NCBI GenBank assembly: GCA_028293825.1
Contig: JAQGNY010000012.1
Coordinates: forward strand, 62,001 to 126,000
Reading direction: 5' to 3'
DNA length: 64,000 nucleotides
Origin: Verrucomicrobiaceae bacterium
Lineage (GTDB): Bacteria; Pseudomonadota; Gammaproteobacteria; Pseudomonadales; CAMLJR01
Shown here: piece after piece, positions 26,127 through 35,937 of the stretch
Layout of the letters: the number at the start of each line of letters is the position of its first letter
Position numbering within the stretch: position 1 is the first letter of the stretch
Notes under the pieces: model-generated
Database searches by the model: none
What the model was told of the DNA's origin: nothing
The model's input: only the letters and a program-made list of their open reading frames with translations
Position numbers and translations under genes: made by a program

Positions 26127-26876
26127 ATGAACTGCTTAAAAAAAGGGGTGGCGCTTCTATTGGGTTGCGCGTTTGCGTACGGCGCAGCATTTGCGGCCGA
26201 GCAACCCGCTGAGAAGCCTGAAGTGCTTATCAAGCGCGCACTCGAAGCGAGTCGCTCCGATCTCAAAGTGCAAACTGTGACGGCGAGCGAAATTCCCGGT
26301 CTATATTCCGCGCAATTCGAAAATGGTCCGATGGTATATGTCACGCCGGACGCGAAATATTTCGTGCTTGGCGATCTCTATCAGGTGCAGGGCAAGAGTT
26401 ACGTCAATCTTGCTGAAGAACGGCGCAACGTAGATCGCGCTAAGCAATTGGCTGGCGTACCGCTGAAAGACATGATCGTGTTTAAGCCGAAGGTCGCGAC
26501 TAAAGGCGTGATCAACGTTTTTACCGATGTCGAGTGCGGCTGGTGCCAGCACTTCCACAAAGACGTTCCACAACTGAATGCGATGGGTATCGAAGTGCGC
26601 TATTTGGCATTTCCGCGCGCCGGCCTCGGCTCTGAGGATTACAAAAAAATGGTAACGACCTGGTGCGCTAAAGATCGTCCGGCGATGCTGACGCGCTATA
26701 AAACAGGTCAGCAGATACCGTTGAATTTATGTGATAACAATCCGGTTGCGGCGCAGTTCCAGTTGGGTGAACGCCTGGGTGTGCAGGGTACGCCCACGTT
26801 GATGACGGCCAAAGGCGAAGTCATTCCCGGTTACGTACCGCCCGAAGAATTGGCGAAAACACTCGGCATTCAGTGA
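26127..26876 (+). CDS. dsbC: Thiol:disulfide interchange protein DsbC
   Basis: Periplasmic disulfide isomerase; a V-shaped homodimer kept reduced by DsbD. A signal peptide (MNCLKKGVALLLGCAFAYGA, cut after FA) is followed by the DsbC dimerisation domain (about 25-90) and a thioredoxin fold with active site ECGWC at C137-C140 and the cis-Pro loop GTPTLM. The usual DsbC active site is CGYC, so CGWC is a mild variant. A second Cys pair (TWCAKDRP and NLCDNNP) matches the structural disulfide. The frame is open upstream to 26001, but the signal peptide fixes the ATG at 26127. Confidence 0.94.
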   Translation: MNCLKKGVALLLGCAFAYGAAFAAEQPAEKPEVLIKRALEASRSDLKVQTVTASEIPGLYSAQFENGPMVYVTPDAKYFVLGDLYQVQGKSYVNLAEERRNVDRAKQLAGVPLKDMIVFKPKVATKGVINVFTDVECGWCQHFHKDVPQLNAMGIEVRYLAFPRAGLGSEDYKKMVTTWCAKDRPAMLTRYKTGQQIPLNLCDNNPVAAQFQLGERLGVQGTPTLMTAKGEVIPGYVPPEELAKTLGIQ

Positions 26877-26893
26877 TACGAATGGTTGGCAAC

Positions 26894-26916
26894 GAGCGGC
26901 TCAGGCCGCTCTTTTT
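26894..26916 (+). terminator. Intrinsic terminator after dsbC
   Basis: Stem GAGCGGC (26894-26900), loop TCAG, stem GCCGCTC (26905-26911), then five T. It separates dsbC from hom. Confidence 0.88.
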
Positions 26917-27014
26917 GTTTCCGCGCCACGCCGATTAGCGGCATTGCAGCCTGATTTTGGTTTTAATGTCAGCGCCGCTGCAATAAAATCCGCGCTTCGT
27001 TTTCGACTGATGGA

Positions 27015-28331
27015 ATGACTGACTTGAATCCGGTACGAGTGGGCATTTGTGGCCTGGGCACAGTGGGTAGCGGCACGTTCAATGTGCTGAAACGCAACGC
27101 TGAAGTGATTGCCGCGCGCGCGGGTTGTCAGATTGTGGTCGAGCAGATCGGCGCGCGTCGCGATAACGCAAATTGCCCGACAGGCGATGTCGACATCACT
27201 CGCGACGTTTTCGCGGTTGCCGAAAATCCGAATATTCAAATCCTGGTCGAATTGATCGGCGGCACCACCACGGCGCGCGAGTTGGTGTTGCGCGCGATTA
27301 ACAATGGCAAGCACGTCGTCACCGCCAACAAAGCGTTGATCGCGCAATATGGCAACGAGATTTTCGCCGCTGCCGAAAAGCGCGGCGTCAGTGTTGCGTT
27401 CGAAGCCGCTGTCGCCGGCGGAATTCCCGTTATTAAGGCGATTCGCGAAGGCCTCGCTGCTAACCGCATCGAATGGCTGGCCGGCATCATCAACGGCACC
27501 AGCAATTTTATTCTCACTGAGATGCGCGAGAAAAAGCGCCCGTTCGCCGATGTGTTGAAAGAAGCCCAAGCACTCGGTTACGCCGAAGCCGATCCGACTT
27601 TCGATGTTGAAGGCATCGATGCATCGCATAAGTTAATGATCCTGGCGTCGATTGCATTCGGCATTCCGCTGCAATTCGATAAGGTCTATACCGAAGGCAT
27701 TACGCGCATCGCGCCGATTGATGTCGAATACGCCGAGCAACTGGGCTATCGCATTAAAAGTCTCGGCATCGCGAGCCGCGTGGAAAAAGGTATCGAGCTG
27801 CGCGTGCATCCAACGCTGATTCCGGAGAAGCGGTTGATCGCGAACGTCAATGGCGTGATGAACGCTGTGCTGGTCAAAGGCGATGCGATGGGGCCGACGT
27901 TGTATTACGGACCCGGGGCCGGCAGTGAGCCGACCGCGTCATCGGTGATTGCCGATATTGTCGATGTTGCGCGCACGTTAAATGCCGATCCGAAACACCG
28001 CGTGCCGTATCTCGCGTTTCAGCAAAATTCGTTGAGCGATGTGCCGGTGTTGTCGATCGACGACGTGGTGTCGTCGTATTACCTGCGAATTTCCGCGCAC
28101 GATAAACCTGGCGTACTGTCGCGCGTCGCGCAAATATTGTCGGATCTCGGCATCAGTATCGAAGCGCTAATTCAAAAAGAGCCGGCACCGAATCAAGATC
28201 ATGTGCCGGTGATTATTCTCACCAATCGTACGCAGGAGCGTTTGATTGATTCCGCGATTGCACAGATCGAAGCGCTCGATAGCATAGACGGCGCTGTCGT
28301 TCGCATCCGCGTTGAGTCGCTCGCAGGTTAA
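27015..28331 (+). CDS. hom: Homoserine dehydrogenase
   Basis: Cytoplasmic NAD(P)H-dependent reduction of aspartate semialdehyde to homoserine, on the path to threonine and methionine. The nucleotide-binding site GICGLGTVGSGTFNVL is at residues ~9-24. The catalytic block includes AGIINGTSNFILTEM and GYAEADPTFDVEGIDASHKL. A C-terminal ACT domain (about 350-430; HDKPGVLSRVAQILSDLGIS) suggests threonine feedback control. It is the monofunctional type, 438 residues, not fused to aspartate kinase. thrC follows after a double palindrome. Confidence 0.97.
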   Translation: MTDLNPVRVGICGLGTVGSGTFNVLKRNAEVIAARAGCQIVVEQIGARRDNANCPTGDVDITRDVFAVAENPNIQILVELIGGTTTARELVLRAINNGKHVVTANKALIAQYGNEIFAAAEKRGVSVAFEAAVAGGIPVIKAIREGLAANRIEWLAGIINGTSNFILTEMREKKRPFADVLKEAQALGYAEADPTFDVEGIDASHKLMILASIAFGIPLQFDKVYTEGITRIAPIDVEYAEQLGYRIKSLGIASRVEKGIELRVHPTLIPEKRLIANVNGVMNAVLVKGDAMGPTLYYGPGAGSEPTASSVIADIVDVARTLNADPKHRVPYLAFQQNSLSDVPVLSIDDVVSSYYLRISAHDKPGVLSRVAQILSDLGISIEALIQKEPAPNQDHVPVIILTNRTQERLIDSAIAQIEALDSIDGAVVRIRVESLAG

Positions 28332-28338
28332 GTCGTAG

Positions 28339-28391
28339 GGCGCAATAACATTGCGCCATGTTTAATTCACGCGGCGCAATGCTATTGCGCC
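28339..28391. repeat. Pair of REP-like palindromes between hom and thrC
   Basis: Two short hairpins, GGCGCAAT-AAC-ATTGCGCC (28339-28357) and GGCGCAAT-GCT-ATTGCGCC (28373-28391). The outer flanks (GTAGG left, CCTCC right) are arranged head to head as in a BIME-like pair. The same core lies in the accessory island at 10983, 11698 and 12705. It could modulate hom-thrC cotranscription or mRNA stability. Confidence 0.88.
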
Positions 28392-28410
28392 CTCCATGAA
28401 GTATTAAACG

Positions 28411-29808
28411 ATGAAATACATCAGCACTCGCGGGCAGGCCCCGGCACTGAATTTTGAAGAGGTTTTGTTGACAGGCCTCGCCCCGGATGGCGGCTTGTAT
28501 GTGCCGCAAACATTGCCGACATATTCGCGTGAAGAAATCGCCAGTTGGGCGAATCTGAGTTACACCGAGTTAGCATTTAAAATTATTCAGCCGTTTGTTG
28601 CCGAAAGTATTCCCGCTGCGGATTTGAAAAAAATTATCGACGATACCTACGTCGATTTTCGCCATCCTGCCATCGCACCATTGGTCCAGCTCGGTCATAA
28701 CGAGTGGGTGATGGAGTTGCATCAGGGCCCAACGCTGGCGTTTAAAGACTTCGCGCTGCAAATGCTCGGGCGTTTGCTCGATTACGTGCTCGAACGCAAT
28801 CAACGCAAAGTCGTCATCATGGGAGCGACTTCGGGCGATACCGGCTCAGCCGCGATTCAAGGCTGCAAGCGCTGCAAGAACATCGATATTTTTATTCTGC
28901 ATCCGCACGGTCGTGTCTCCGAAGTACAGCGCCGCCAAATGACGACGGTGCTCGGCGAAAAAATTCACAACATCGCCATTGAAGGTAATTTCGACGATTG
29001 TCAGGCGATGGTGAAAGCGAGCTTCGGTGCGCAACAATTTTTACCGCAGGACCGACAATTGGTCGCTGTGAATTCGATCAACTGGGCGCGCATCATGGCG
29101 CAGATCGTTTATTACTTCTACGCGTCACTGGCGTTGGGCGGTCCGCACCGCGCGGTTTCGTTCTCGGTGCCGACCGGTAATTTCGGCGATATTTACGCAG
29201 GTTATCTCGCCAAGCAAATGGGATTGCCGATTGAGCAATTGGTTATCGCCACCAATGCCAACGATATTTTGCATCGTTTGGTCAGCAGCAATCTCTACAG
29301 CAAACATCCATTGCAACACACGCTGTCGCCGAGCATGGATATCGTAATTTCCAGCAATTTCGAACGCTTGTTATTTGATTGTTACGATCGCGACGGCACC
29401 GCTATCAATACGTTGATGAGCGATTTCAACAAAGGTGATGTGAAATTAAAAGAAACCGCTTTTGAAAAAGCGCGCGCGTTGTTCGACAGTTATGCGGTTG
29501 ATGACGCGGCCACGGTAGCGACGATTAGCGATGTGTGGGAGAGCGCCGAATATTTGCTCGATCCGCATTCCGCGATTGGTGTTAAAGCTGCGCGCGAATG
29601 CCGTCGCAATACCACGACGCCGATGATCACACTCGCGACCGCGCACCCGGCGAAATTCCCGGATGCGGTAAAGCAAGCGGGTTATCCGAAAGAAGTACCA
29701 CTGCCGCATCACATGGCGGATTTGTTTCAGCGCGAAGAGCGTTACACCGTATTGCCGCACGATATCGCTAAGGTGCAACAATTTATGGTGGCGAATATTA
29801 AAGCCTGA
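28411..29808 (+). CDS. thrC: Threonine synthase
   Basis: PLP-dependent conversion of O-phosphohomoserine to threonine. Signatures are the N-terminal MKYISTRGQAPALNFEEVLL, GPTLAFKDFALQMLGRLL with the PLP-binding Lys near residue 113, MGATSGDTGSAAIQG, and SVPTGNFGDIYAGYLAKQMG. The length of 465 residues is typical of the longer proteobacterial class. Gene order dsbC-hom-thrC is the one seen in Pseudomonas relatives. It is probably cotranscribed with hom. Confidence 0.97.
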   Translation: MKYISTRGQAPALNFEEVLLTGLAPDGGLYVPQTLPTYSREEIASWANLSYTELAFKIIQPFVAESIPAADLKKIIDDTYVDFRHPAIAPLVQLGHNEWVMELHQGPTLAFKDFALQMLGRLLDYVLERNQRKVVIMGATSGDTGSAAIQGCKRCKNIDIFILHPHGRVSEVQRRQMTTVLGEKIHNIAIEGNFDDCQAMVKASFGAQQFLPQDRQLVAVNSINWARIMAQIVYYFYASLALGGPHRAVSFSVPTGNFGDIYAGYLAKQMGLPIEQLVIATNANDILHRLVSSNLYSKHPLQHTLSPSMDIVISSNFERLLFDCYDRDGTAINTLMSDFNKGDVKLKETAFEKARALFDSYAVDDAATVATISDVWESAEYLLDPHSAIGVKAARECRRNTTTPMITLATAHPAKFPDAVKQAGYPKEVPLPHHMADLFQREERYTVLPHDIAKVQQFMVANIKA

Positions 29809-29837
29809 TTTTCCCTCAATTGGCACGACGCTGATTG

Positions 29838-29970
29838 ATGGAGGCCCCCTTTAACGAAGTGGGCAGCAGGAGGTAGGGCAACGCAGGAGCAGTTGCCGAG
29901 CGAGCATAGCGAGCGGGGGATTTGCTAGCTCGCCGAAATCTCCCTACCCCCCCTTTGATTAAAGGGGGGT
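29838..29970. repeat. G/C-tract palindromic intergenic element
   Basis: The thrC-recJ gap contains GGCCCCCTTTAACGAAG near its left end. At its right end is CCCCCCTTT (29948-29956) pairing with AAAGGGGGG (29961-29969) around GATT. In between is GAGCGAGCATAGCGAGCGGG, an AGCGAG-type short repeat. It looks like a dispersed intergenic element and contains no gene. The hairpin could also act in termination. Confidence 0.55.
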
Positions 29971-30000
29971 TCTGTACGATAAATTTGGGCACGATATTCA

Positions 30001-31758
30001 ATGCAAAAACACATTCGTCGCCGTGAACAAATTAATTCCCAAGCTATATTTTCTTCAGCAATTCATCCAGCACTTGCCAATATTTATTTATCGCGCGGAA
30101 TCAGCAGCGATGAGCAGCTCGCGAATGAATTACCTCGCCTAAGCACGCCCGATAATTTCAAAGGTTTGCGCGAAGCGGCAAAATTAATCGCAACAAGTAT
30201 CGAGCAAGAAGAACACATTCTTATCGTTGGCGATTTCGATGCCGATGGCGCGACCAGTTGCGCGCTGTCTGTATTGGCTTTGCGTGCGATGGGCGCATTG
30301 CATATCGATTTTCTCGTACCGAATCGCTTCGAATACGGCTACGGACTTACGCCGGAAATTGTTGCGGTGGCCGCGCAGCGTAAACCCGAATTAATTATCA
30401 CTGTCGACAACGGAATTTCGAGTATCGAAGGCGTCGATGCCGCCAATCGCGCGGGCATTCGCGTATTAATTACCGATCATCATTTGCCGGGCGCTGTGTT
30501 ACCTGCTGCGGCGGCGATCGTTAATCCAAATCAACCTGCCTGCGAATTCCCAAGTAAATGTCTTGCCGGTGTCGGCGTTATTTTTTATGTGCTGAGCGCA
30601 TTGCGCAGTGAGTTGCGCGCGCGCGATTGGTTTAAAAAACAAAATCGCAGCGAACCGAATCTTGGCGATTTTCTCGATTTGGTGGCGCTCGGCACTGTCG
30701 CCGATGTGGTGCCGCTCGATCACAACAATCGCATTTTGGTGGCGCAGGGTTTGCGACGAATTCGCGCTGGTCGGGCGCGTCCTGGCATTAAAGCGTTGCT
30801 CGAAGTGGCTAAGCGCAATCCGGCCAGCATCGTCGCCAGCGATTTAGGTTTTGCCATCGGTCCGCGGTTAAATGCGGCTGGCCGGCTCGACGATATGACG
30901 CTGGGCATTCAATGTTTACTAACCGACGATCCTTATCGCGCGCGTGAAATTGCGCAACAGCTCGATGAATTAAATCAAGACCGCAAAGCGATCGAAGCGG
31001 GCATGCAGCGCGAAGCATTAACGGTGCTCGAGCGTCTGCAATTGGGCGACGCCAACGCATTGCCGTGGGGCGTCTGCATGTATCAGGCCGATTGGCATCA
31101 GGGTGTAATCGGTATTCTCGCGGCGCGCATTAAGGATCGTTATCACCGTCCGGCGATTGCATTTGCCGACGCCGATCCGCTCGCCGAATCGAATGGCAGC
31201 GCCACGATTAAAGGCTCCGCGCGCTCGATACCCGGTTTGCATATTCGCGATGCGCTCGATGCGGTCGCCGCGAAACATCCGGGCCTGCTCAGTAAATTCG
31301 GCGGCCACGCGATGGCGGCTGGATTGAGTTTGGCGCGCGAAAATTTCGCGGCGTTTTCCGCTGCATTCGATGTCGAGGTGCGCGCGCAATTGTGTGCGGA
31401 CGATTTGACGGCGGTGCTACTCAGCGACGGTGAATTAATTCCCGCGCATATGACACTCGATCTGGCGCAGGCATTGCGCGATGGCGGGCCGTGGGGGCAG
31501 CATTTTCCGGAGCCATTATTCGACGGTGAATTTGTCGTCGTGCAACAGCGCCTGGTCGGCGAGAAACACCTGAAATTGGTTGTCGCACACGCCAGTGCGC
31601 CCAAACAACAGTTCGATGCGATTGCATTTAACATCGACAATCGTCGCTGGCCCGATCCGGCAACGACTAAAGTGCGGCTCGCGTATCGACTTGATATCAA
31701 CGAATGGCGCGGTCAGCAGACGGTGCAATTGTTGGTGGAATATTTAGAACCCGCTTGA
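30001..31758 (+). CDS. recJ: Single-strand exonuclease RecJ
   Basis: 5'-3' single-strand DNA exonuclease of the DHH family, acting in recombination and mismatch repair. DHH motifs: VGDFDADGATSCALSVLAL near residues 75-93, TVDNGISSIEGV, TDHHLPGAV near 158-166, and GTVADVVPLD; then the DHHA1 domain with FGGHAMAAGLSL near 435. The length of 585 residues is normal. The start is ATG 30001, with the family-like phrase ANIYLSRGI soon after. prfB follows after 94 bp, the recJ-prfB-lysS order known in gammaproteobacteria. Confidence 0.96.
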   Translation: MQKHIRRREQINSQAIFSSAIHPALANIYLSRGISSDEQLANELPRLSTPDNFKGLREAAKLIATSIEQEEHILIVGDFDADGATSCALSVLALRAMGALHIDFLVPNRFEYGYGLTPEIVAVAAQRKPELIITVDNGISSIEGVDAANRAGIRVLITDHHLPGAVLPAAAAIVNPNQPACEFPSKCLAGVGVIFYVLSALRSELRARDWFKKQNRSEPNLGDFLDLVALGTVADVVPLDHNNRILVAQGLRRIRAGRARPGIKALLEVAKRNPASIVASDLGFAIGPRLNAAGRLDDMTLGIQCLLTDDPYRAREIAQQLDELNQDRKAIEAGMQREALTVLERLQLGDANALPWGVCMYQADWHQGVIGILAARIKDRYHRPAIAFADADPLAESNGSATIKGSARSIPGLHIRDALDAVAAKHPGLLSKFGGHAMAAGLSLARENFAAFSAAFDVEVRAQLCADDLTAVLLSDGELIPAHMTLDLAQALRDGGPWGQHFPEPLFDGEFVVVQQRLVGEKHLKLVVAHASAPKQQFDAIAFNIDNRRWPDPATTKVRLAYRLDINEWRGQQTVQLLVEYLEPA

Positions 31759-31852
31759 TTCGGCCACTCGCTTCGCCGGCGCGGGTTCCGTGCGCACGGT
31801 GCATAGGGTAAAATCGCCGGCCTTGTCGAAGTCAACTCCCGCGGTTTTTATA

Positions 31853-32951
31853 ATGCTTGAAATCAATCCTCTCAAAAATGCCATCAAAGACTACGCCGAG
31901 CGCACCGACGTGCTCAGGGGGTATCTTTGACTACGCCAACAAAAAGGATCGGCTGAACGAAGTTGAGCTGGAGCTGGGCGAGCCGAGCATTTGGGATAAT
32001 CCGCAGCGTGCGCAAGATTTAGGTAAAGAGCGCGCTGCGCTTGAGACGGTCGTGAATACCATCGAGTTGATGGATAGCGGTTTGGCCGATGCGAGCGAGC
32101 TGCTCGAAATGGCAGCCATCGAAGACGACGAAGATACCGTTAACGCTGTTGCTGCCGATCTCGACAAACTCGGCGAGCAGCTCGATCAACTCGAATTTCG
32201 CCGGATGTTTTCCGGTGAAATGGACGCGAATAGCGCTTACCTCGATATTCAATCCGGTTCCGGCGGCACCGAAGCGCAGGATTGGGCCAGCATGTTGTTG
32301 CGTATGTATTTGCGCTGGTGCGAAGACAAAGGCTTCAAAGCTGAATTGGTCGAGGTTTCCGACGGCGAAGTTGCCGGCATCAAAGGCGCGACCATTTATG
32401 TGCAGGGTGAATACGCGTTCGGTTGGTTGCGCACCGAAATCGGTGTGCATCGATTAGTGCGCAAATCGCCATTCGATTCCGGCAATCGCCGCCACACATC
32501 GTTCTCCGCGGTATTTGTCTCGCCAGAGATCGACGATGACATCGACATCGATATCAATCCCTCCGAGGTGCGCACCGATACTTACCGCGCCAGTGGTGCC
32601 GGCGGTCAGCACATCAACAAAACCGATTCGGCGGTTCGCCTTACGCACATTCCAACCAATACGGTGGTGCAGTGCCAAGCCGAGCGCAGTCAGCATAAAA
32701 ACCGTGATCGCGCATGGAAAATGTTGCGTGCGAAGTTGTACGAACTGGAAATGCAGAAACGCAACTCAGCGGCGCAGGCGATGGAAGACACCAAATCCGA
32801 TATCGGCTGGGGCAGTCAGATTCGCTCGTACGTACTCGACGATTCGCGCGTAAAAGATTTGCGCACCAATGTGCAGACCAGCAATTGCCAAGCCGTGCTC
32901 GATGGCTCTCTCGATCAATTTATCGTTGCTTCCCTGAAGCAGGGTCTTTAA
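31853..32951 (+). CDS. prfB: Peptide chain release factor 2 (programmed +1 frameshift)
   Basis: Recognises UGA and UAA and triggers peptide release. Translation starts at ATG 31853 ([20 protein letters not shown]), reads 25 codons to an in-frame TGA at 31928-31930, and must shift +1 after CTT to continue at GAC 31929 ([17 protein letters not shown]), giving 365 residues, the same size as E. coli RF2. The SPF anticodon-like tripeptide ([11 protein letters not shown]) and the GGQ catalytic motif ([18 protein letters not shown]) are intact. lysS follows after 43 bp. Confidence 0.97.
31916..31931 (+). promoter_or_regulatory. prfB autoregulatory +1 frameshift site
   Basis: Internal Shine-Dalgarno AGGGGG (31916-31921), then TAT and the shift site CTT-TGA-C (31925-31931). 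Scarce RF2 lets the ribosome pause at UGA and slip to the +1 frame; this is the classical feedback loop for RF2. Confidence 0.96.
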
Positions 32952-32994
32952 ACACGTCCTTTAAATTAAACAAAGAACACAAGGTCTATAACCC

Positions 32995-34485
32995 ATGACT
33001 GACGAACAGAATCCCATCGCGCAGGACGAAAACAAACTCATCGCTGAACGCCGCGCGAAGCTGAATACAATTCGTCAGCAGCGCAATGCATTCCCGAATG
33101 CGTTTCGCCGCGATAGTTATGCAGAAGGTTTGCAGAAAGAACTCGGCGATAAATCGAAAGAAGAGCTCGAAGCGCTAAATCGCAAAGCAAAAATCGCCGG
33201 TCGGATCATGGCGATGCGCGGTCCGTTCCTCGTGTTGCAAGATATGAGCGGGCGCATTCAGGCGTATGTCGACAAAAAACAATTACCTGAAGAAAAATTG
33301 AATGAAATTAAAACCTGGGATATCGGCGATATTATTGGCGCCGAAGGGCCAGTGCATAAATCCGGTAAAGGCGATCTTTACGTTTATCTCGACGATGCGG
33401 AACTGCTGACCAAATCGCTGCGGCCGCTGCCGGATAAATATCACGGTCTGCAAGATCAGGAAATTCGTTATCGTCAGCGCTACGTCGATTTAATTATGAA
33501 TGAGGACGTGCGTCGCACGTTTCGCATTCGTTCGCAATTAATCGACGGCATTCGCGATTATTTAACTGACCGCGAATTTCTCGAAGTCGAAACGCCGATG
33601 ATGCAGGCGATTCCCGGCGGCGCCAGTGCCAAACCGTTCGAGACATATCACAACGCGCTCGATCTCTCGATGTTTCTGCGTATTTCGCCGGAGCTGTATT
33701 TGAAGCGGTTGGTGGTTGGTGGCTTCGAGCGCGTGTTCGAAATCAATCGCAATTTCCGCAACGAAGGTTTGTCGACACGACACAATCCCGAATTCACGAT
33801 GATCGAGTTTTATCAGGCCTATGCCGATTACAACGATCTGATGGATTTGACTGAGGATATGCTGCGTTATTTGGCTACGCGTATCCTCGGCAAAACGCTG
33901 CTCGATTATCAGGGCAAGCAATTCGATTTCGGTGCGGCGTTTAGCCGCATTTCCGTGTTCGATTCGATCCTGCATTACAACGCCGATATTAAAGCGGAGG
34001 AGTTGCAAACGATTGCCGGTGCGAAAGCGATTGCGCAGCGCTTGAACATTCACATTAAAGAGTCGTGGGGCTTGGGCAAAATCCAAATCGAGATTTTCGA
34101 TGCGACGGTTGAGCATCGCCTCGAACAGCCCACATTTATTACGCAGTATCCAACCGAAGTGTCGCCGCTGGCGCGTCGCAATGATACGGATTCATTCGTC
34201 ACTGATCGTTTCGAGTTTTTCGTCGGCGGCCGTGAAATTGCGAACGGTTTTTCGGAATTGAATGACGCCGAAGATCAGGCCGAGCGTTTTCATGCGCAGG
34301 TGAAAGAAAAAGAAGCGGGCGATGATGAGGCGATGTTTTACGACGCCGATTACGTGACAGCGCTGGAGTACGGTATGCCGCCAACAGCGGGTGAGGGCAT
34401 TGGCATTGATCGTTTGGTGATGTTATTTACCGACTCGCCGTCGATCCGTGATGTGTTGCTGTTCCCGCATATGCGACCGCAGTAA
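32995..34485 (+). CDS. lysS: Lysyl-tRNA synthetase (class II)
   Basis: Class IIb synthetase charging tRNA-Lys. The N-terminal OB-fold anticodon domain (about residues 60-150) includes [20 protein letters not shown]. The catalytic core has motif 2 [20 protein letters not shown] near 258-277 and motif 3 [15 protein letters not shown] near 466-480. The length of 496 residues is normal. It is the last gene of the recJ-prfB-lysS run, and a strong terminator follows 20 bp later. Confidence 0.98.
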   Translation: MTDEQNPIAQDENKLIAERRAKLNTIRQQRNAFPNAFRRDSYAEGLQKELGDKSKEELEALNRKAKIAGRIMAMRGPFLVLQDMSGRIQAYVDKKQLPEEKLNEIKTWDIGDIIGAEGPVHKSGKGDLYVYLDDAELLTKSLRPLPDKYHGLQDQEIRYRQRYVDLIMNEDVRRTFRIRSQLIDGIRDYLTDREFLEVETPMMQAIPGGASAKPFETYHNALDLSMFLRISPELYLKRLVVGGFERVFEINRNFRNEGLSTRHNPEFTMIEFYQAYADYNDLMDLTEDMLRYLATRILGKTLLDYQGKQFDFGAAFSRISVFDSILHYNADIKAEELQTIAGAKAIAQRLNIHIKESWGLGKIQIEIFDATVEHRLEQPTFITQYPTEVSPLARRNDTDSFVTDRFEFFVGGREIANGFSELNDAEDQAERFHAQVKEKEAGDDEAMFYDADYVTALEYGMPPTAGEGIGIDRLVMLFTDSPSIRDVLLFPHMRPQ

Positions 34486-34498
34486 ATAATTTGACAAT

Positions 34499-34528
34499 AA
34501 AAAACGCCGGCATTTGCCGGCGTTTTTT
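34499..34528. terminator. Bidirectional terminator between lysS and the TraT-like gene
   Basis: Six A (34499-34504), stem CGCCGGC (34505-34511), loop ATTT, stem GCCGGCG (34516-34522), six T. It serves both convergent genes. Confidence 0.92.
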
Positions 34529-34541
34529 ATTGCAGTGCCGG

Positions 34542-35306
34542 TTAGAAAAAACCGGACATCGCATAGGCCATTTTCTTAAACATCTGATCTTGTGCATCTT
34601 CAAGTTTTAGATTGGCCTTGTTGCCTGTAGTTACGATGCGCGTTCGATATTCCTTGCGATCAGAAACTTCAGACAACGTTTGTTGACTCGATCCGGCATC
34701 GGAATTTTTCACGTTTACTTTGGAGTCTTTGCGAACGATTACTCCTTCTTTGGCCTTTTCGGTAATTTGCACGTCGCAGACCAGCATGTACGTTACATTT
34801 TTAACGAGAGCTCCAGAAATTAGTTCGGCTCCCCCGCCAAGAATTCCACCTCCCACAATGCCGTTCACGGGATGGCTGGTATTTGCGATGCCTCCCACTG
34901 CTGCTCCGGCAATTATTGCACCACCCATATAGCCTTTATTTAATGCTTCTTCTGCGGCTGTTGGATTGGTTTTTTCCAAATTTAAAACATATGCAACCAT
35001 TTGAAATTGCGCTTTCTCCGGATCATCAATTATTTGATAGCCATCTTCATTAGAAACAAATTGCTCGCGAACAAAATCTTTGAACTTGCGTCGATCGAAC
35101 TCCATCACACCACTTTTAATATCCAGATAAATCGTACGCTTCGGTCTTGATACGGGGTCCACAAAAACTGGTGTTGATGTTCGAGCCTGCACCTCAAGAT
35201 CTTTATGGGAGAGGGCAGTTTCTGTAGCTGCGCAACCGGCGAGCGTTGCGATAATTGCAGCAACAAAGAAAAGTTTTTTGTATTTAAAAAAGATTGGATT
35301 ATTCAT
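34542..35306 (-). CDS. TraT-like outer-membrane lipoprotein
   Basis: A 254-residue lipoprotein: hydrophobic N-terminus with lipobox LAGC (Cys at about residue 25). The body matches the TraT complement-resistance/surface-exclusion family: SRPKRTIYLDIKSG, a Gly/Ala-rich middle (GGAIIAGAAVGGIA, GIVGGGILGGGAELI) forming a membrane-inserting segment, and DVQITEKAKEGVIVRKDS; it ends MAYAMSGFF. TraT is best known from conjugative plasmids, but chromosomal homologues are common, and no conjugation genes are present here. Ser at +2 is not visible (CAAT), which favours the outer membrane. Confidence 0.87.
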   Translation of the reverse strand: MNNPIFFKYKKLFFVAAIIATLAGCAATETALSHKDLEVQARTSTPVFVDPVSRPKRTIYLDIKSGVMEFDRRKFKDFVREQFVSNEDGYQIIDDPEKAQFQMVAYVLNLEKTNPTAAEEALNKGYMGGAIIAGAAVGGIANTSHPVNGIVGGGILGGGAELISGALVKNVTYMLVCDVQITEKAKEGVIVRKDSKVNVKNSDAGSSQQTLSEVSDRKEYRTRIVTTGNKANLKLEDAQDQMFKKMAYAMSGFF

Positions 35307-35358
35307 AGATTGCTCCTAGCAAAATATCCTTAATAAAATGTAAATTCCGTAGCCCTAC

Positions 35359-35688
35359 CTACCAATAGCGGCCGTAATAGCGGTGGTAGTACATGCAGTC
35401 GCGATAGCCGTTGTAGTTATAGGTGTAGGTCTGATAATAGGAATCGCAGGTGTAGCCAGACTGCCAGCCGTTGGGGGCAACTTTTTTGGGTTGAAGATTT
35501 TTTTTCATCGCGTCGGCGATGTAGGTGTCGATTTTTGCCACATCTTCAACTGCAAAGGGTTTATCCATTGTTTCTTGATTGAGCTTTTTTTGCATTTCAG
35601 CTCTATCGGAAGCGGTATCGGCAAAAGAAGTGGCAGCAGAGATAAGCAGAAGGGGGAAAAGCGCGGTACGAAGAATGGATGTATTCAT
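35359..35688 (-). CDS. Small exported tyrosine-rich protein
   Basis: A 109-residue protein with a signal peptide (MNTSILRTALFPLLLISAAT, cut near SFA-DTA). A helical middle segment follows, then a C-terminus very rich in Tyr (YYQTYTYNYNGYRDCMYYHR, ending YYGRYW) with two Cys. Such tails occur in small surface or spore-coat-like proteins, but I recognise no family. It lies 53 bp upstream of the TraT-like gene on the same strand, so the two are probably cotranscribed, and divergent from the membrane protein beginning near 35938. Confidence 0.65.
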   Translation of the reverse strand: MNTSILRTALFPLLLISAATSFADTASDRAEMQKKLNQETMDKPFAVEDVAKIDTYIADAMKKNLQPKKVAPNGWQSGYTCDSYYQTYTYNYNGYRDCMYYHRYYGRYW

Positions 35689-35937
35689 TCGCGAACTTCC
35701 TTGTCGAGTTGGGTGTCAGGAACTGCCCGTTTCCGTCGGCAGCAAGTGCGCGAATAGTAAGGAGCGCTTGTTCAACCTGTCAACTACGGACAAGTGATAT
35801 TTAAGAGTACGTCAAAGATGGAAAGTGTGAGTGAACTCTTCGTCGAGCAGTTTTCATTGTGTAAAAGTAAGCGGCGATTTATCGTCATAGCCATAAACCA
35901 GACGCACACTTATTTAAGGTTTTTGGGGCCAGACCAT

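Noticed and set aside
34542-35306. Evidence of an integrated conjugative element from the TraT-like gene
   Set aside because: No relaxase, mating-pair or integrase genes are present; chromosomal TraT homologues are common.
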